From an uncultured Opitutales bacterium (lineage in GTDB: Bacteria > Verrucomicrobiota > Verrucomicrobiia > Opitutales > Intestinicryptomonadaceae), in the NCBI GenBank assembly GCA_900545705.1, contig URAK01000007.1, positions 62,001-126,000 on the forward strand: DNA of 64,000 nt, given 5' to 3'. The number at the start of each line of letters is the position of its first letter. The stretch's first letter is position 1. Below the pieces are notes generated by a model. That model was not told the DNA's origin, ran no database searches, and worked only from the letters and a program-made list of their open reading frames with translations. Below are positions 16,645 through 25,998 of this stretch, one piece after another. The position numbers and the translations under genes were made by a program.

Positions 16645-17670
16645 CTATGCCTTGTTTCTAAGTCTGTCCCATAGCGCCACGGCGCGCGACTTCACCGCAT
16701 CGCCAGCCCTCTCTATTTGCGCGCGCCTCGCCTCTATATTTTCGTTGGCTATGTCAGACAAATCCTTCAAATTGTACATGTAGGCGTCTTCAATCTCAGC
16801 GCAACTTTCCTCTATATTCCGCGGAACTGCAAGGTCTATCAAAAATATCGGCCTGCCTCCCCTTTTAGAAACCGCCGACTCAACCATGCCGCGCTTTATT
16901 ATCGGCTCCTTCGACAAGCTCGCGCACAGAACTATGTCGTATCTACAAAGCCCGCCAAGCGCATCTTCCATGTCCGCAGATGCGCAGCCTATTTTCGCCG
17001 CCAGCGCGTCCGCGTTCGCCCTCGTGCGGCTGCATACCGAGATATCCAATCCTCCCCTAACGTATAGGGCGTCGGAAACAAGCTTTCCTACTTCTCCCGA
17101 CCCTATCAACAATATCTTGGCTTTCCCTATGTCCTCAAATATTCTCAATGCAAGCTCGGCGCATACGCTCCCAACGCTTATCTTTCCGCGCCCTATCTCC
17201 GTGTTTGTCCTTACCCACTTTGCGCAGTGTATCGCCTTCTGAAATACTGTATTCAAGACCGGCCCGCAATGTCCGGCCCCGCGGGCCCTCTCATATGCAG
17301 CCTTTACTTGCCCCAGTATCTCCGTTTCACCTGTCATCTGCGACTTTAATCCGGACGCAACGGAAAAAATATGCTCTATCGCATCTTCACCTTCCGCTAC
17401 CTTTCCCAGCGATACAAATTCTCCGCCGTTTGCGCCGTATACAGCCTTCGCCGCCTTCCCGGCAGCCTCCGCGTCCACAGACACCAAATACATTTCCACT
17501 CTGTTGCATGTGCTCAACAACAGCATTTCGTCCGCTATGCCGGCTGCCAATACGCCGCTCTCAGCTTCGCTGCACTTGTCCCCGGCAAGCCCGTACTTCC
17601 CCAATTCCGCCGACTCAACGGTCTCGTGCGATATCCCCGCCGCGTATATCATTTTACCTGCCGCCGACAT
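16645..17670 (-). CDS. hemA: Glutamyl-tRNA reductase (short form)
   Basis: HemA reduces glutamyl-tRNA to glutamate-1-semialdehyde with NADPH, the first committed step of C5-pathway heme synthesis. The 341-residue protein has the catalytic signature LLSTCNRVEMY with nucleophile Cys55, the substrate region EDAIEHIFSVASGLKSQMTGETEILGQ in two contiguous blocks, and the NADPH fold ILLIGSGEVGKLV near 185-197. Usual bacterial HemA has about 415-450 residues; here the protein ends soon after the spinal helix, so the C-terminal dimerisation domain is nearly absent. It is the last gene of a - strand run, 8 bases after the polyprenyl synthase gene. An internal start at 17652 is possible. Confidence 0.93.
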   Translation of the reverse strand: MSAAGKMIYAAGISHETVESAELGKYGLAGDKCSEAESGVLAAGIADEMLLLSTCNRVEMYLVSVDAEAAGKAAKAVYGANGGEFVSLGKVAEGEDAIEHIFSVASGLKSQMTGETEILGQVKAAYERARGAGHCGPVLNTVFQKAIHCAKWVRTNTEIGRGKISVGSVCAELALRIFEDIGKAKILLIGSGEVGKLVSDALYVRGGLDISVCSRTRANADALAAKIGCASADMEDALGGLCRYDIVLCASLSKEPIIKRGMVESAVSKRGGRPIFLIDLAVPRNIEESCAEIEDAYMYNLKDLSDIANENIEARRAQIERAGDAVKSRAVALWDRLRNKA

Positions 17671-17678
17671 CTCTCAAG

Positions 17679-18695
17679 CTATCCCAGCGCAAGCTCCCTC
17701 ATCGCGGCGCAAAAATCCAACAATTTGCCGGATAACTCAGGATAACCCTTTACCGCCTTTTCGGCACCCTTTATTCGCCTGCCTATCTCAGCCGCGCAGA
17801 TGTCTTCTATACCGCAGGCTCTCATGCGCTCTATTATCTCGTCCGGCTTGCGAATGCTCAAATTCGATGTAAATTCCTCCGCCTCGGCGTCGCCCATCGT
17901 CTCTATCAGCGCTATTAGCGGAAACGTCTGCTTGCCTGACAACAAATCTGTCCCAAGCGTCTTTCCGGCGTCTTTTTCGCTCATAAACCAGTCGCACAAA
18001 TCGTCGTATATCTGATAGGCTATACCTAGCTGCTTGCCGGCTTCTTCGGCTGCGTCTGTCCACCCGGGAACCCCTTTTACGCTCTTCGCCCCAAGCACGC
18101 ACGCTAGTGAAAATAGCGCCGCAGTTTTCCCGTACGCTATGTCGTAGTACTTTTGACGCGTAACCCTGACGGTCTTGTCCGCAAGCGTCTGGCGTATTTC
18201 GCCTTCGCATATCGTCTTGACGCATGCTGCAACTCTCCTCGACGTATCCAAATCGTTCTCCTCGACGGCGAGTCCCATAGTGTGCGCAAATATCGCGTCG
18301 CCGAGCAGTATCGCCGTTTTTGCACCGTATTTGCTGTTGGCAGTCTCGGCGTTGCGCCTCATATTCGCGCCGTCTATTACATCGTCGTGTATCAGCGTTG
18401 ACAAGTGTGTAAGCTCGACTATCGCGGCTCTCCTTATAAGCGATTCGTCCCACTCGCTGCCGGCGTTTGCGGCCGCAAATACGAGCGTCGGCCGTATAAA
18501 TTTACCCTTTGGCGATATCGACTCTTTTGCCGCCGCCCTTACTTCCTTCTCGAAGGTCTTTACCTGCGACGCCAAAAAACCTTCAAACGCCCGAAAAAGC
18601 CCGCCCATTTGCATGGATACTTTGTCGAACGGATTGGAATTGTGTTTATAATTATTCACCGTATCAAACTTTGTCCGCAATAGATTTTTTCGCAA
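17679..18695 (-). CDS. ispB: Polyprenyl (octaprenyl-type) diphosphate synthase
   Basis: A trans-prenyltransferase that builds the long isoprenoid side chain of respiratory quinones from IPP units. The 338-residue protein has the first aspartate-rich motif in LIHDDVIDGANMRR and the second in IAYQIYDDLCDWF, plus GKFIRPTLVFAAA at the N-terminal active-site lysine/arginine region and GDAIFAHTMGLA. Chain length cannot be fixed by eye, so the gene symbol is a best guess among medium/long-chain synthases. The first ~27 residues are basic and non-conserved; a start at the internal MQMGGLF is possible. It lies between rlmN and hemA on the same strand. Confidence 0.85.
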   Translation of the reverse strand: MRKNLLRTKFDTVNNYKHNSNPFDKVSMQMGGLFRAFEGFLASQVKTFEKEVRAAAKESISPKGKFIRPTLVFAAANAGSEWDESLIRRAAIVELTHLSTLIHDDVIDGANMRRNAETANSKYGAKTAILLGDAIFAHTMGLAVEENDLDTSRRVAACVKTICEGEIRQTLADKTVRVTRQKYYDIAYGKTAALFSLACVLGAKSVKGVPGWTDAAEEAGKQLGIAYQIYDDLCDWFMSEKDAGKTLGTDLLSGKQTFPLIALIETMGDAEAEEFTSNLSIRKPDEIIERMRACGIEDICAAEIGRRIKGAEKAVKGYPELSGKLLDFCAAMRELALG

Positions 18696-18707
18696 TTAAA
18701 AAATGTT

Positions 18708-19829
18708 TCACTCCGCATTTTTATTCGTGCCGCCCCCAGCCGCTCCGGCATCTTCCATCTTCCTTTTAAGCGCAAGCTGCCCGCATGCGGCCTCTATCCC
18801 GGCCCCTTTTTCGCGCCGCAGTGTGTACGATACCCCAGCTTCGTCGAGAACTTTCGCAAACGCCGCGCGCCTCCCTGCCGGGCTCCTCTTCCATTCGAGC
18901 CCCTCGACGCGGTTGTACGGTATGAGGTTTACGTGCGCGTGCAGCTCGCGGGCGATTTTCGCAAGTTCTCTGGCCTGCAAAAACGTGTCGTTTACCTTTT
19001 CTATCATTATGTATTCGAGCGTTATCATGCGCCCGCACACAGACGAGAATTTCTTTGCCGCGCGTATCAGGGCCGATAGCGGATATTTTTTGTTTATCGG
19101 CATTATCCGCGACCTCACTTCGTCGGTCGCCCCGTGCAGGCTTATCGCCAGCCTGTACGGAAAGCCGATTTCTGCGAGTTTCTCTATCCTGTCGGCTATC
19201 CCGCAGGTCGAAACCGTTATCCGCCGCGCTCCAAACCCGAATTTGTCGGAGGCGTTAAATATGGCAAGAGCCGCCATCAAATTGTCAAAGTTTACAAGCG
19301 GCTCCCCCATTCCCATCACGACTATATTCTCAAACTCGAACTTGGCCTCTTTTTTGCCGTTTTCCACACTCCTCTTTACGAACGGCAGCGCCTGTGCGAC
19401 TATCTCGCATGCGCTGAGATTGCGCACAAATCCGCGCATTGCCGAGGCGCAAAACCTGCACCCGCATGCGCATCCGACTTGCGTACTCACGCACAGCGTC
19501 TTGCGTATCTTGCCATCGTCGTCGGACGGGGCTTCAAGCAACACGCACTCCACAAAATTGCCGTCGGAAAGCTTAAACAGATATTTTTTCGTGCTGTCGT
19601 CGGACTTCCTGTCGCCCACCATTGCGGCAGGCTCAAAGTCGAACTTCTCAGAAAGATATTCAGCAAGCTTCGACGGTATCGACGGAAATTCGTCCGGCTT
19701 GAAAATTTTTTTAGCGTAAACACTGTCGAATATCTGCCTCGCCCTGAATTTCTCAAATCCGTCGCCGGTCAATATCTCCGCGAGTTCGCGCGAAGACAGC
19801 GTGTAAAACGGTATCTTCTGAATCGGCAT
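18708..19829 (-). CDS. rlmN: Dual-specificity rRNA/tRNA adenine-C2 methyltransferase RlmN
   Basis: RlmN is a radical-SAM enzyme that methylates C2 of A2503 in 23S rRNA and of A37 in some tRNAs. The 373-residue protein shows the [4Fe-4S] motif CACGCRFC with Cys120, Cys124 and Cys127 (CxxxCxxC, preceded by TLCVSTQVG), the SAM-binding region NIVVMGMGEPLVNFDN, ISLHGATDEVRSRIMPINKK, and a C-terminal AACGQLALK holding the second catalytic cysteine. The Cys pair distinguishes it from Cfr only weakly, but the chromosomal housekeeping context favours RlmN. A short Ala/Gly-rich tail ends the protein. The next gene starts 12 bases downstream. Confidence 0.95.
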   Translation of the reverse strand: MPIQKIPFYTLSSRELAEILTGDGFEKFRARQIFDSVYAKKIFKPDEFPSIPSKLAEYLSEKFDFEPAAMVGDRKSDDSTKKYLFKLSDGNFVECVLLEAPSDDDGKIRKTLCVSTQVGCACGCRFCASAMRGFVRNLSACEIVAQALPFVKRSVENGKKEAKFEFENIVVMGMGEPLVNFDNLMAALAIFNASDKFGFGARRITVSTCGIADRIEKLAEIGFPYRLAISLHGATDEVRSRIMPINKKYPLSALIRAAKKFSSVCGRMITLEYIMIEKVNDTFLQARELAKIARELHAHVNLIPYNRVEGLEWKRSPAGRRAAFAKVLDEAGVSYTLRREKGAGIEAACGQLALKRKMEDAGAAGGGTNKNAE

Positions 19830-19853
19830 GCTAGCTGTCGCCCGGCGCGCCGG

Positions 19854-20072
19854 TTATAGATTCTCGTTGGAAATCGGGCGCCATGTGTCTCTGTCGAGAG
19901 ATTTGTTTTCATCGCTAACCCGTTTCAAGTACGAATCGGCGCTTCTGGTCTCGCCGGTTATTACAGAGCCTATTGGGGTTCTCTTAGCGTCGTCCCGCAC
20001 ATTTTCTGCGGTGTTGCAGGCTGCAAACGCCAAGATGGCGGCGCACGCAAGCGTAAGTATTGCAGTTTTCAT
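19854..20072 (-). CDS. Small predicted lipoprotein
   Basis: A 72-residue protein with a lipoprotein signal peptide: MKTAILTLACAAILAFAAC, where Cys19 is the expected lipidated residue (lipobox-like FAAC). The mature part is short, hydrophilic and without cysteine (TAENVRDDAKRTPIGSVITG). It resembles small entericidin-like or peptidoglycan-associated lipoproteins in size, but I do not recognise a specific family. It sits 24 bases downstream of the CNNM transporter gene and upstream of rlmN in the same transcription direction. Confidence 0.65.
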   Translation of the reverse strand: MKTAILTLACAAILAFAACNTAENVRDDAKRTPIGSVITGETRSADSYLKRVSDENKSLDRDTWRPISNENL

Positions 20073-20096
20073 ATTATTTCGAGTTTTGCTTGTTTG

Positions 20097-21125
20097 CTAT
20101 TTCCTCGACTTGCGGTTGCGGGCAAGCTCGCGCATGTCAACGGCTATGTCGTCGGCTTCAAAAATCTCTGAGCCGAGCAGGTGTTCAAATATGTCTTCAA
20201 GCGTCACAACCCCTGTAAGTGACGCAAATTCGTCCACAACTATTCCCATTTGTTGGTGCTTCTTTATCAGCTGCCTCATCACAGACAGCGCGGACCCGTT
20301 CTCGGGGACAAATATCGGCGGCTGCATGAAATCGGATATTTTTGCGTTGTTGCGGTCGCCGGCAACAGCGGTTAGTATATCGCGCCGGCGCACTATCCCG
20401 ACTATATTGTCGATAGTGTCAGAATACACGGGTATTCTCGAGAAGTTCAGGTTCGGGTTCTCTTTGAAAACCTTTTCGACAGTCATATCCTTGTCGAGAG
20501 CCATAACTACGGTTCGCGGCGTCATTATTTCGGATATTGTGACGTCGTCGAGCGACAGCGAGTTCGCTATGAGGTCGCGTTCCTGCGGGGATATCAGCCC
20601 GTCTTTTTGCCCCTTCTCGGCGAGCATTATTATTTCGTCGTCGCTGAGGTCGCGCATATGGCGTTTCTTACGCGTTATTTTCCCAATCATCCAAGCTGAA
20701 AACTTTGAGGCTGGCTTCATTATTATTCTAAGCCAGTGCAGGGGATACACAAGCCACGGCTGTATCGCAGGCCTGTAAAATATTCCGAAATTTTTAGGCA
20801 GTATCTCAGAAAAAAATAGAATGGATACAGTCATTGCCGCCGGAAAGACATATCTTGTGGCTGGTCCCGTCCCCATTATCATCGCAAACTGCGCTCCGGC
20901 GAGCGTCGCCCCGAATGTGTTTGCTATTGTGTTTGCTGTAAGTATTGCGGAGGTTGTTTCGTCTATATTTTCAACAAACTTTTCGAGCAGCTCTCCCCTT
21001 TTGCCGTATTTTCTTTTAAGCGCCTCTATTTCAACGGGGGTCGTGCTCAGCACCATCGCTTCGAGCGTCGAGCAAAATGCCGACACTCCAAGGGTCAAAA
21101 TCACTATTATAACCAAATATATCAT
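20097..21125 (-). CDS. CNNM/CBS-domain transporter (CorC/HlyC-like)
   Basis: A 342-residue inner-membrane protein of the CNNM family, linked to Mg2+/Co2+ efflux. The N-terminal CNNM (DUF21) domain has helices near 1-22, 60-85 and 95-135, with ILTANTIANTFGATLAG and PAAMTVSILFFSEILPKNFG as the family signatures. After a linker with LSDDEIIMLAEKGQKDGLIS come two CBS domains (about 205-320; DVTISEIMTPRTVVMALDKD and GIVVDEFASLTGVVTLEDIF), which sense nucleotides. No CorC_HlyC C-terminal domain is evident. Transported ion is inferred from the family. Confidence 0.9.
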   Translation of the reverse strand: MIYLVIIVILTLGVSAFCSTLEAMVLSTTPVEIEALKRKYGKRGELLEKFVENIDETTSAILTANTIANTFGATLAGAQFAMIMGTGPATRYVFPAAMTVSILFFSEILPKNFGIFYRPAIQPWLVYPLHWLRIIMKPASKFSAWMIGKITRKKRHMRDLSDDEIIMLAEKGQKDGLISPQERDLIANSLSLDDVTISEIMTPRTVVMALDKDMTVEKVFKENPNLNFSRIPVYSDTIDNIVGIVRRRDILTAVAGDRNNAKISDFMQPPIFVPENGSALSVMRQLIKKHQQMGIVVDEFASLTGVVTLEDIFEHLLGSEIFEADDIAVDMRELARNRKSRK

Positions 21126-21207
21126 TTTGGTCTATTAGAAATTTTTTCCGCGTGGATTTCAATTCTTTTATTTCCGTTTTCAACTTGAAAGCCCCTAAAA
21201 ACGGCAC

Positions 21208-21534
21208 TTAATCCTGGCGGACTGCCGATTGGGCGCACCATTGAGCGTAGCTTTTTGACGAATTTTCCTCCCTAAATAATATTTGCGGGCACTCATATGG
21301 GTGTATTTCCGAGAGCCTCGCGATTGCCGCTTCAAGTTTTTCGGGAGACGTCTTTATATATATTGGGAATTCTTCGGAGTTTTCCACTTTCCCTTTCCAC
21401 CTATATATTGACGTTATCTGAGATCCGATTTGCGCGCATGCCGCAAACCTTTCAAATACCAGAGTTTCGGCTATCAGCTTTGCGGATTCCGCTCCGGCGC
21501 ATGTTGTCTCTATTACAGCTACTTTATTTTCCAT
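21208..21534 (-). CDS. cutA: CutA1-type divalent cation tolerance protein
   Basis: A 108-residue protein of the CutA1 family, small trimeric ferredoxin-like proteins named for metal-tolerance phenotypes; the biochemical role is unsettled. Family hallmarks are LIAETLVFERFAACAQIG, ITSIYRWKGKVENSEEF, and the conserved IHPYECPQI segment close to the C-terminus. Length matches the family. It is the first gene of the - strand run and is divergent from the Gfo/Idh/MocA oxidoreductase gene, with about 195 bases between their starts for two promoters. Confidence 0.92.
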   Translation of the reverse strand: MENKVAVIETTCAGAESAKLIAETLVFERFAACAQIGSQITSIYRWKGKVENSEEFPIYIKTSPEKLEAAIARLSEIHPYECPQILFREENSSKSYAQWCAQSAVRQD

Positions 21535-21729
21535 GTTATTGCCTATTTGTGTTGTTTAAATTTTTATTGACTATTTCGGATTTTAACTCAAACATTTATA
21601 TCAAACCAAAGGGGACGGCGCATACAAATTACGCTTCGGGGTGGAGCATCTTTTTTTTTATATCTTTGCCTGGGAGGTAAGCCGGCTTTGATTTTTACAA
21701 AAACAATACAATATATAAAAGGAAAAAAT

Positions 21730-23112
21730 ATGTTAAATCGCAGAAACTTCTTAAAGGGCGCCGCAGCAGCCGGCGGTCTTATGGTTCTTCCGTCTTGGAG
21801 CATTGGAAAAACGCCTGGCCCGAATTCCAAGCTTAGAGTTGCGGTGGTAGGTGTCGGCGGCAGAGGCAGCGCGGTAATTTCCGCTTTCAGAAATTCCCCT
21901 CATGTGGAATTCGCCGCATTTTGCGATGTTGACGATACCATGGCGGCAAAAACATACAAAGAATTTCCTACCGTTCCACGCTTCCGCGACTTCCGCGTAA
22001 TGCTCGATAAAATGGATAAGCAGATAGACGCTGTGACTGTTGCAACCCCCGACCACATGCACTATCCGATAGCTGCATGGGCGATAGCCAAGGGCAAGCA
22101 CGTCTATTGCGAAAAGCCCCTCACCCGCACAATTTGGGAGGCCAACGAACTCAAAAGGCTCGCCGACAAAGCTGGCGTAATTACCCAAATGGGCAACCAG
22201 GGACACACAAACGAGGGCTGGCGCGTAATCAAGGAATGGTACGACGCTGGCATTATTGGACAGATTGAAGACATTTATATCTGGACAAACCGCCCGATTT
22301 GGCCTCAGGGACAACTAAAAATGCCGAAAGGACAGCCTGTTCCCTCGACTCTCGACTACAAACTTTGGCTCGGCGTCGCGCCCTATCAGCCCTACTCGAA
22401 AGAAATACTTCCGTTTAATTGGCGCGGTCTGCGCAACTACGGAACGGGTGCTGCCGGCGACATGGCCTGCCACTTCCTCGACGTTCCCTATTCGGCGTTC
22501 GACCTCGGCTATCCGATGAGCATAGTCGCAAACTCGACTCCGTTCGACGATTACAGCTGGCCGACTCAGGCTTCGAGCGTAATGACGTTCCTCAACAAGC
22601 GCGGCGTCAACAACCGCATACGTCTGCATTGGTACGATGGCGGGCGCAGGCCGAAAGAAATAAAGCGCGTCGATCCCGAATTTATAAAGCCGGATCCGAA
22701 GAATCCGTGGAATCGCGCGAACTGCACTTTCATAGTCGGCACGAAGGAAACCGTATATACAAACGAGTACGGAAGCGAAACCTACATCTATCCGCGCCCG
22801 AGAATGAAGGAGCTCGCCAAGAGCGGCGCTCTCCCCAAGAAGACCATCGCGCGTTCGACCAATCCCGGAAATCCGCATGTGGAATGGGCAATGGCGTGCC
22901 TTGCTGGCAAGCAGTCCATGGGCAACTTCAACTACGCCGCTCCGTTTACGGAAATGGCGCTGCTTGGCATGATAGGCATACTTTTCCCTGGAAGGGAACT
23001 GAACTACGTACCCTCGACACTCAGCTTTGCAAATTGCCCCGAGGCCGACAAGTACGTAAAGTCTCTGTACGCCTACAACAAGGAGTTTCTTCCCTCCAAA
23101 ATGAGGATTTAA
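21730..23112 (+). CDS. Tat-exported Gfo/Idh/MocA-family oxidoreductase
   Basis: A NAD(P)-dependent oxidoreductase-fold protein probably acting on sugars outside the cytoplasm. The start at 21730 is chosen because it places a Tat signal at once: NRRNFLKGAAAAGGLMVLPS, with the twin arginine at residues 4-5. The Rossmann nucleotide site follows (LRVAVVGVGGRGSAV), then VATPDHMHYPIAAWAIAKGK and HVYCEKPLTRTIWEA, which includes the EKP catalytic lysine motif of the family. The C-terminal domain has WRGLRNYGTGAAGDMACHFL. The protein is 460 residues. Such Tat-signal members are abundant in planctomycetes and verrucomicrobia. A strong terminator follows, so the gene is monocistronic. The substrate is unknown. 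Confidence 0.9.
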   Translation: MLNRRNFLKGAAAAGGLMVLPSWSIGKTPGPNSKLRVAVVGVGGRGSAVISAFRNSPHVEFAAFCDVDDTMAAKTYKEFPTVPRFRDFRVMLDKMDKQIDAVTVATPDHMHYPIAAWAIAKGKHVYCEKPLTRTIWEANELKRLADKAGVITQMGNQGHTNEGWRVIKEWYDAGIIGQIEDIYIWTNRPIWPQGQLKMPKGQPVPSTLDYKLWLGVAPYQPYSKEILPFNWRGLRNYGTGAAGDMACHFLDVPYSAFDLGYPMSIVANSTPFDDYSWPTQASSVMTFLNKRGVNNRIRLHWYDGGRRPKEIKRVDPEFIKPDPKNPWNRANCTFIVGTKETVYTNEYGSETYIYPRPRMKELAKSGALPKKTIARSTNPGNPHVEWAMACLAGKQSMGNFNYAAPFTEMALLGMIGILFPGRELNYVPSTLSFANCPEADKYVKSLYAYNKEFLPSKMRI

Positions 23113-23127
23113 GCTCGATTTTCGATT

Positions 23128-23158
23128 GGGCGAAGCTTTTGGCTTCGCCCTTTTTTTT
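23128..23158 (+). terminator. Terminator after the Gfo/Idh/MocA gene
   Basis: GGGCGAAGC pairs with GCTTCGCCC around a short TTTTG loop, followed by eight T residues. It starts 15 bases after the stop codon. The rest of the gap to rplY (23159-23454) is AT-rich with no supported gene; it should hold the rplY promoter. Confidence 0.9.
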
Positions 23159-23454
23159 ATGCCCACTGCAAAATTTCCAATAATGCGGTTTGAAATTTTA
23201 AATGCGAAATGCGCCGCAAAATAAAAAAATTCTTCCGCAGGGCTCCGGAGAGCGAAGCTAATTATCGGCTTTGAATGTCTGCAATATCCTGAATTTTAGG
23301 GGCGCAAAGTGAATATTTTATTGGGATTGAAAAATTTTATTGATTTTAATTTGAACACAAATAAAGTAATAGCCTTTTAATTCAATGATATCTTGTCGAA
23401 TCGTTAGGTTTGGCGGGGTATCATCATATAGGCATTTTACATAACCATAGCAAA

Positions 23455-24141
23455 ATGAAGCAGATAAACTTAAACTCTACCATCAGGACACAAATAGGCG
23501 GCAACTCGGCGAAACGCTATCGCAAGAGCGGCCAAATTCCCGCAGTTATTTACGGCGAAAGCGGCGAAAAGAACCTCCTGATAGATGAAAAGAGCCTCGT
23601 TGCAGCCTTGAAACAGGTTGCAGGTAAGGCTGTCCTTATAGAATTGGCGTTCTCCGACGGAACGGAATCGCGCTATGCAATGCTTAAAGACGTGGCGCGC
23701 AATCCCTTGACTTCGGCAGTTGAGCATGTCGACTTTATTGAAGTCGTAAGGGGCAAACCCATGCATGCGACTCTTCCGCTACATTTCTTTGGCGAATCTT
23801 ACGGCGTTAAAAACGAGAACGGCGTCATAGAAATACACGAACACGAAGTCCGCGTAAAATGCCGTCCCCGCGACCTGCCGGAATTGATTGAAATAGACGT
23901 CACCAACTTGAAAGTCGGCGAGGCAATCCACCTCAAAGACGTCAAGGCTCCGGAAGGAGTTGAATTCGAGTCTGACCTCGAAGACGTTCTTTGCACTTGC
24001 AACCTCGTGGAAGAAGAGGTTGAAGAACCTGCGCCTGCGCCCGCCGAGGGTGAAGCTCCGGCCGCTGACGCAGCGAAAGACGCGGCTGCTCCCGCTAAGG
24101 ATGCTGCTCCCGCGAAGGGCGCTGCTTCTGCAAAGAAGTAA
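23455..24141 (+). CDS. rplY: 50S ribosomal protein L25 (Ctc form)
   Basis: L25/Ctc binds 5S rRNA on the large ribosomal subunit. The start at 23455 gives MKQINLNSTIRTQIGGNSAK, a typical L25 N-terminus; an earlier in-frame start at 23410 adds an unrelated stretch. The 228-residue protein has the L25 domain (about 1-92, with SGQIPAVIYGE) and the CTC/TL5 C-terminal beta domain (about 95-185), then an Ala/Pro/Glu/Lys-rich tail. The tail is common in the long Ctc form. It lies 42 bases upstream of pth, an arrangement widely conserved in bacteria. Confidence 0.93.
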   Translation: MKQINLNSTIRTQIGGNSAKRYRKSGQIPAVIYGESGEKNLLIDEKSLVAALKQVAGKAVLIELAFSDGTESRYAMLKDVARNPLTSAVEHVDFIEVVRGKPMHATLPLHFFGESYGVKNENGVIEIHEHEVRVKCRPRDLPELIEIDVTNLKVGEAIHLKDVKAPEGVEFESDLEDVLCTCNLVEEEVEEPAPAPAEGEAPAADAAKDAAAPAKDAAPAKGAASAKK

Positions 24142-24183
24142 AATTTTCGGCGCTTTTGCGCCAATGTTCTTTAAAAGGCAAAT

Positions 24184-24753
24184 ATGTCCGTCAATATCGC
24201 AGTCGGCCTCGGAAACTCCGAAGCCCGCTACGCGCTCACAAGGCACAATGCCGGGGCCATCGTTCTCGAAGGCCTCGCGAAGTCTTGCGGAGTGCCGTTT
24301 ATGCGCTTCAACAAATATGCAAATGCTTATTTGGCGAAAGGCTCGATTGGGTCTTGCGATTTAACATTCGCGTTTGCCGAAGGGTATATGAACGAAAGCG
24401 GGAAATCTCTCGCAAAAATTCTAAAATACCTGAAAGCCGACATATCCTCCGTAGCTGTAATCTACGACGACATCACTCTTGAAGTCGGGAGAATGAAGCT
24501 CACAGTTGGAGGATCTTCCGGCGGCCACAACGGCGTAGCGGATATCATGGATCGCTGCGGAAATTCCTTTGCGAGAATTCGCATAGGGGTAGGGGCAAAG
24601 GCAGATAAGCGAATGGATTTGGCAGACCATGTGCTCGGAAAGCTCTCTGAACATGATCTTGCGGCAATCGGAAATCTTCCGGTAAAATTATGCTTTGAGT
24701 TGCTCGTTTCAAAGGGAATTGAGGCGGCCCAAAACGTGATAAATCGGAAATAG
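24184..24753 (+). CDS. pth: Peptidyl-tRNA hydrolase
   Basis: Pth frees tRNA from peptidyl-tRNAs that dropped off the ribosome. The 189-residue protein has VGLGNSEARYALTRHNAG with the catalytic His21, an Asn in the position needed for tRNA binding (NESGKSL), YDDITLEVGRMKL, and the GSSGGHNGVADI glycine/His segment. All key residues look present. Length is normal. It follows rplY and is followed by 1.36 kb without an intact gene. Confidence 0.94.
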   Translation: MSVNIAVGLGNSEARYALTRHNAGAIVLEGLAKSCGVPFMRFNKYANAYLAKGSIGSCDLTFAFAEGYMNESGKSLAKILKYLKADISSVAVIYDDITLEVGRMKLTVGGSSGGHNGVADIMDRCGNSFARIRIGVGAKADKRMDLADHVLGKLSEHDLAAIGNLPVKLCFELLVSKGIEAAQNVINRK

Positions 24754-24787
24754 TAGTATTTTCCGGCCTCCGTGCTTTCAGACGTAA

Positions 24788-25998
24788 GTTGTGGCAGGCA
24801 GATGGCGCTTTGGGGCGCCTGCGGCGTTTCTAAAATCATTTGGAGCGCAGTCTGGTTTCTTGGGAAAACAGCTTGCGGTTAAGGCAAAAGCAACGGTTGA
24901 TTTTCCGACTTGAAAAATCTGGAATTGGCTGGAGGACAATCCGCGACTGGATACCTCTCAAAGACTCTCAGGCTTGCCCTTAAAGCGAGTTCTTCACCGC
25001 AATGCGCGCGAGCCGAAAGTCACCAATAATTTGCGGTTTGATTCTTGCGAAGGAAATTTTTTCTTGTCGGGAAGTTGGCAAAACCATTTGCGGTTTCATT
25101 TTATCGGCTAAAGAATATACTCAATGGCACGGCATGCAAATCCAGTAAAGTTTTTCTCTATGAGAAACTGCGTTCAATGGATTGAAATTTCATTCATTGA
25201 TTGCGTTCCCATTTGTGGAGATGGAGAATTTCTTGACAATGGTTTGGCTTGTAGGGCAGAGATAGACGAAAATTCGGCTGTATTGCGAAATCCGCTTGGT
25301 TAAGTACAGGCTGCTATTTAATTGGAGATATGAGGTTGTATTCATATTATTAATCCAAGATTTTAGTTGAGCCTGTCGGCAACGATGCAGTTTTCATAAG
25401 ATATTGCATTTTTGCTGTCCAAGAAAGGTGCTTCGAAATTGCAAAAGGCATTTTTAAGCTAAATGCGAATTCAGTGCTTTGAAGATATAAGATCTTTTCG
25501 GTCGATGAAAAAATATCGCATGGTATTGGGCAGCTTTCTGAAAGGTTTGAAGGTCTCAAATATGCTTGGGGCACTTCGGATTGGGAAAAGTCGTCGCGCA
25601 CGAAAATTCTTATCGCTTTACAAGGTGCGCCTGATTGCAAGTCAAGTTTCCGTTTAATGCGGACGGATTTTAGGGATTGTGCTTTGGTTTGCGGTTTAAA
25701 AATATTAGGTTTTTAAACAGATGCTTCAATCGGCATGCGTGAAACTTGGAAGTCGGCGGAAATGCAACATGTTTTACTCTTGCGGTAGACGGCGAAATAA
25801 GCTCCAGATAGAAACCTGCTGAAAAATTCCATGCAAAATCTCAAAAAAATCGGGTTTCAGAATTCTTGAAGCCTCGAGGATATTTGGTGTTCACATACCA
25901 AATTCCAGCAAAATCGGATTTCTGGATAGGCTCGGCACAGTTTGCTTTCCTATGGCGGTTTGCAAAATGCTCTAAAACGGACATAACCTTGGCAGATT
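24788..25998 (+). pseudogene. Probable decayed gene of unknown family
   Basis: The 1.36 kb between pth and rpsF has no intact gene, yet long open stretches follow one another on the + strand. Frame A runs from 24788 to 25303 with only two internal stops, and includes a 59-codon ORF from ATG 25124 (MARHANPVKFF, then WIEISFIDCVPICGDGEF). Frame B runs 25354-25716 with one internal TGA at 25480 (SKILVEPVGNDAVFIRY; later GLKYAWGTSDWEKSS). Frame C runs to 25998 with TGA and TAG stops (NLEVGGNATCFTLAVDGE; FLKPRGYLVFTYQIPAKSDF). Each switch is one frame. I recognise no family. A 96-codon frame on the - strand (25640-25350) is the main alternative reading. The decamer TTTGCGGTTT occurs at 25030, 25087 and 25688. 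Confidence 0.35.
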
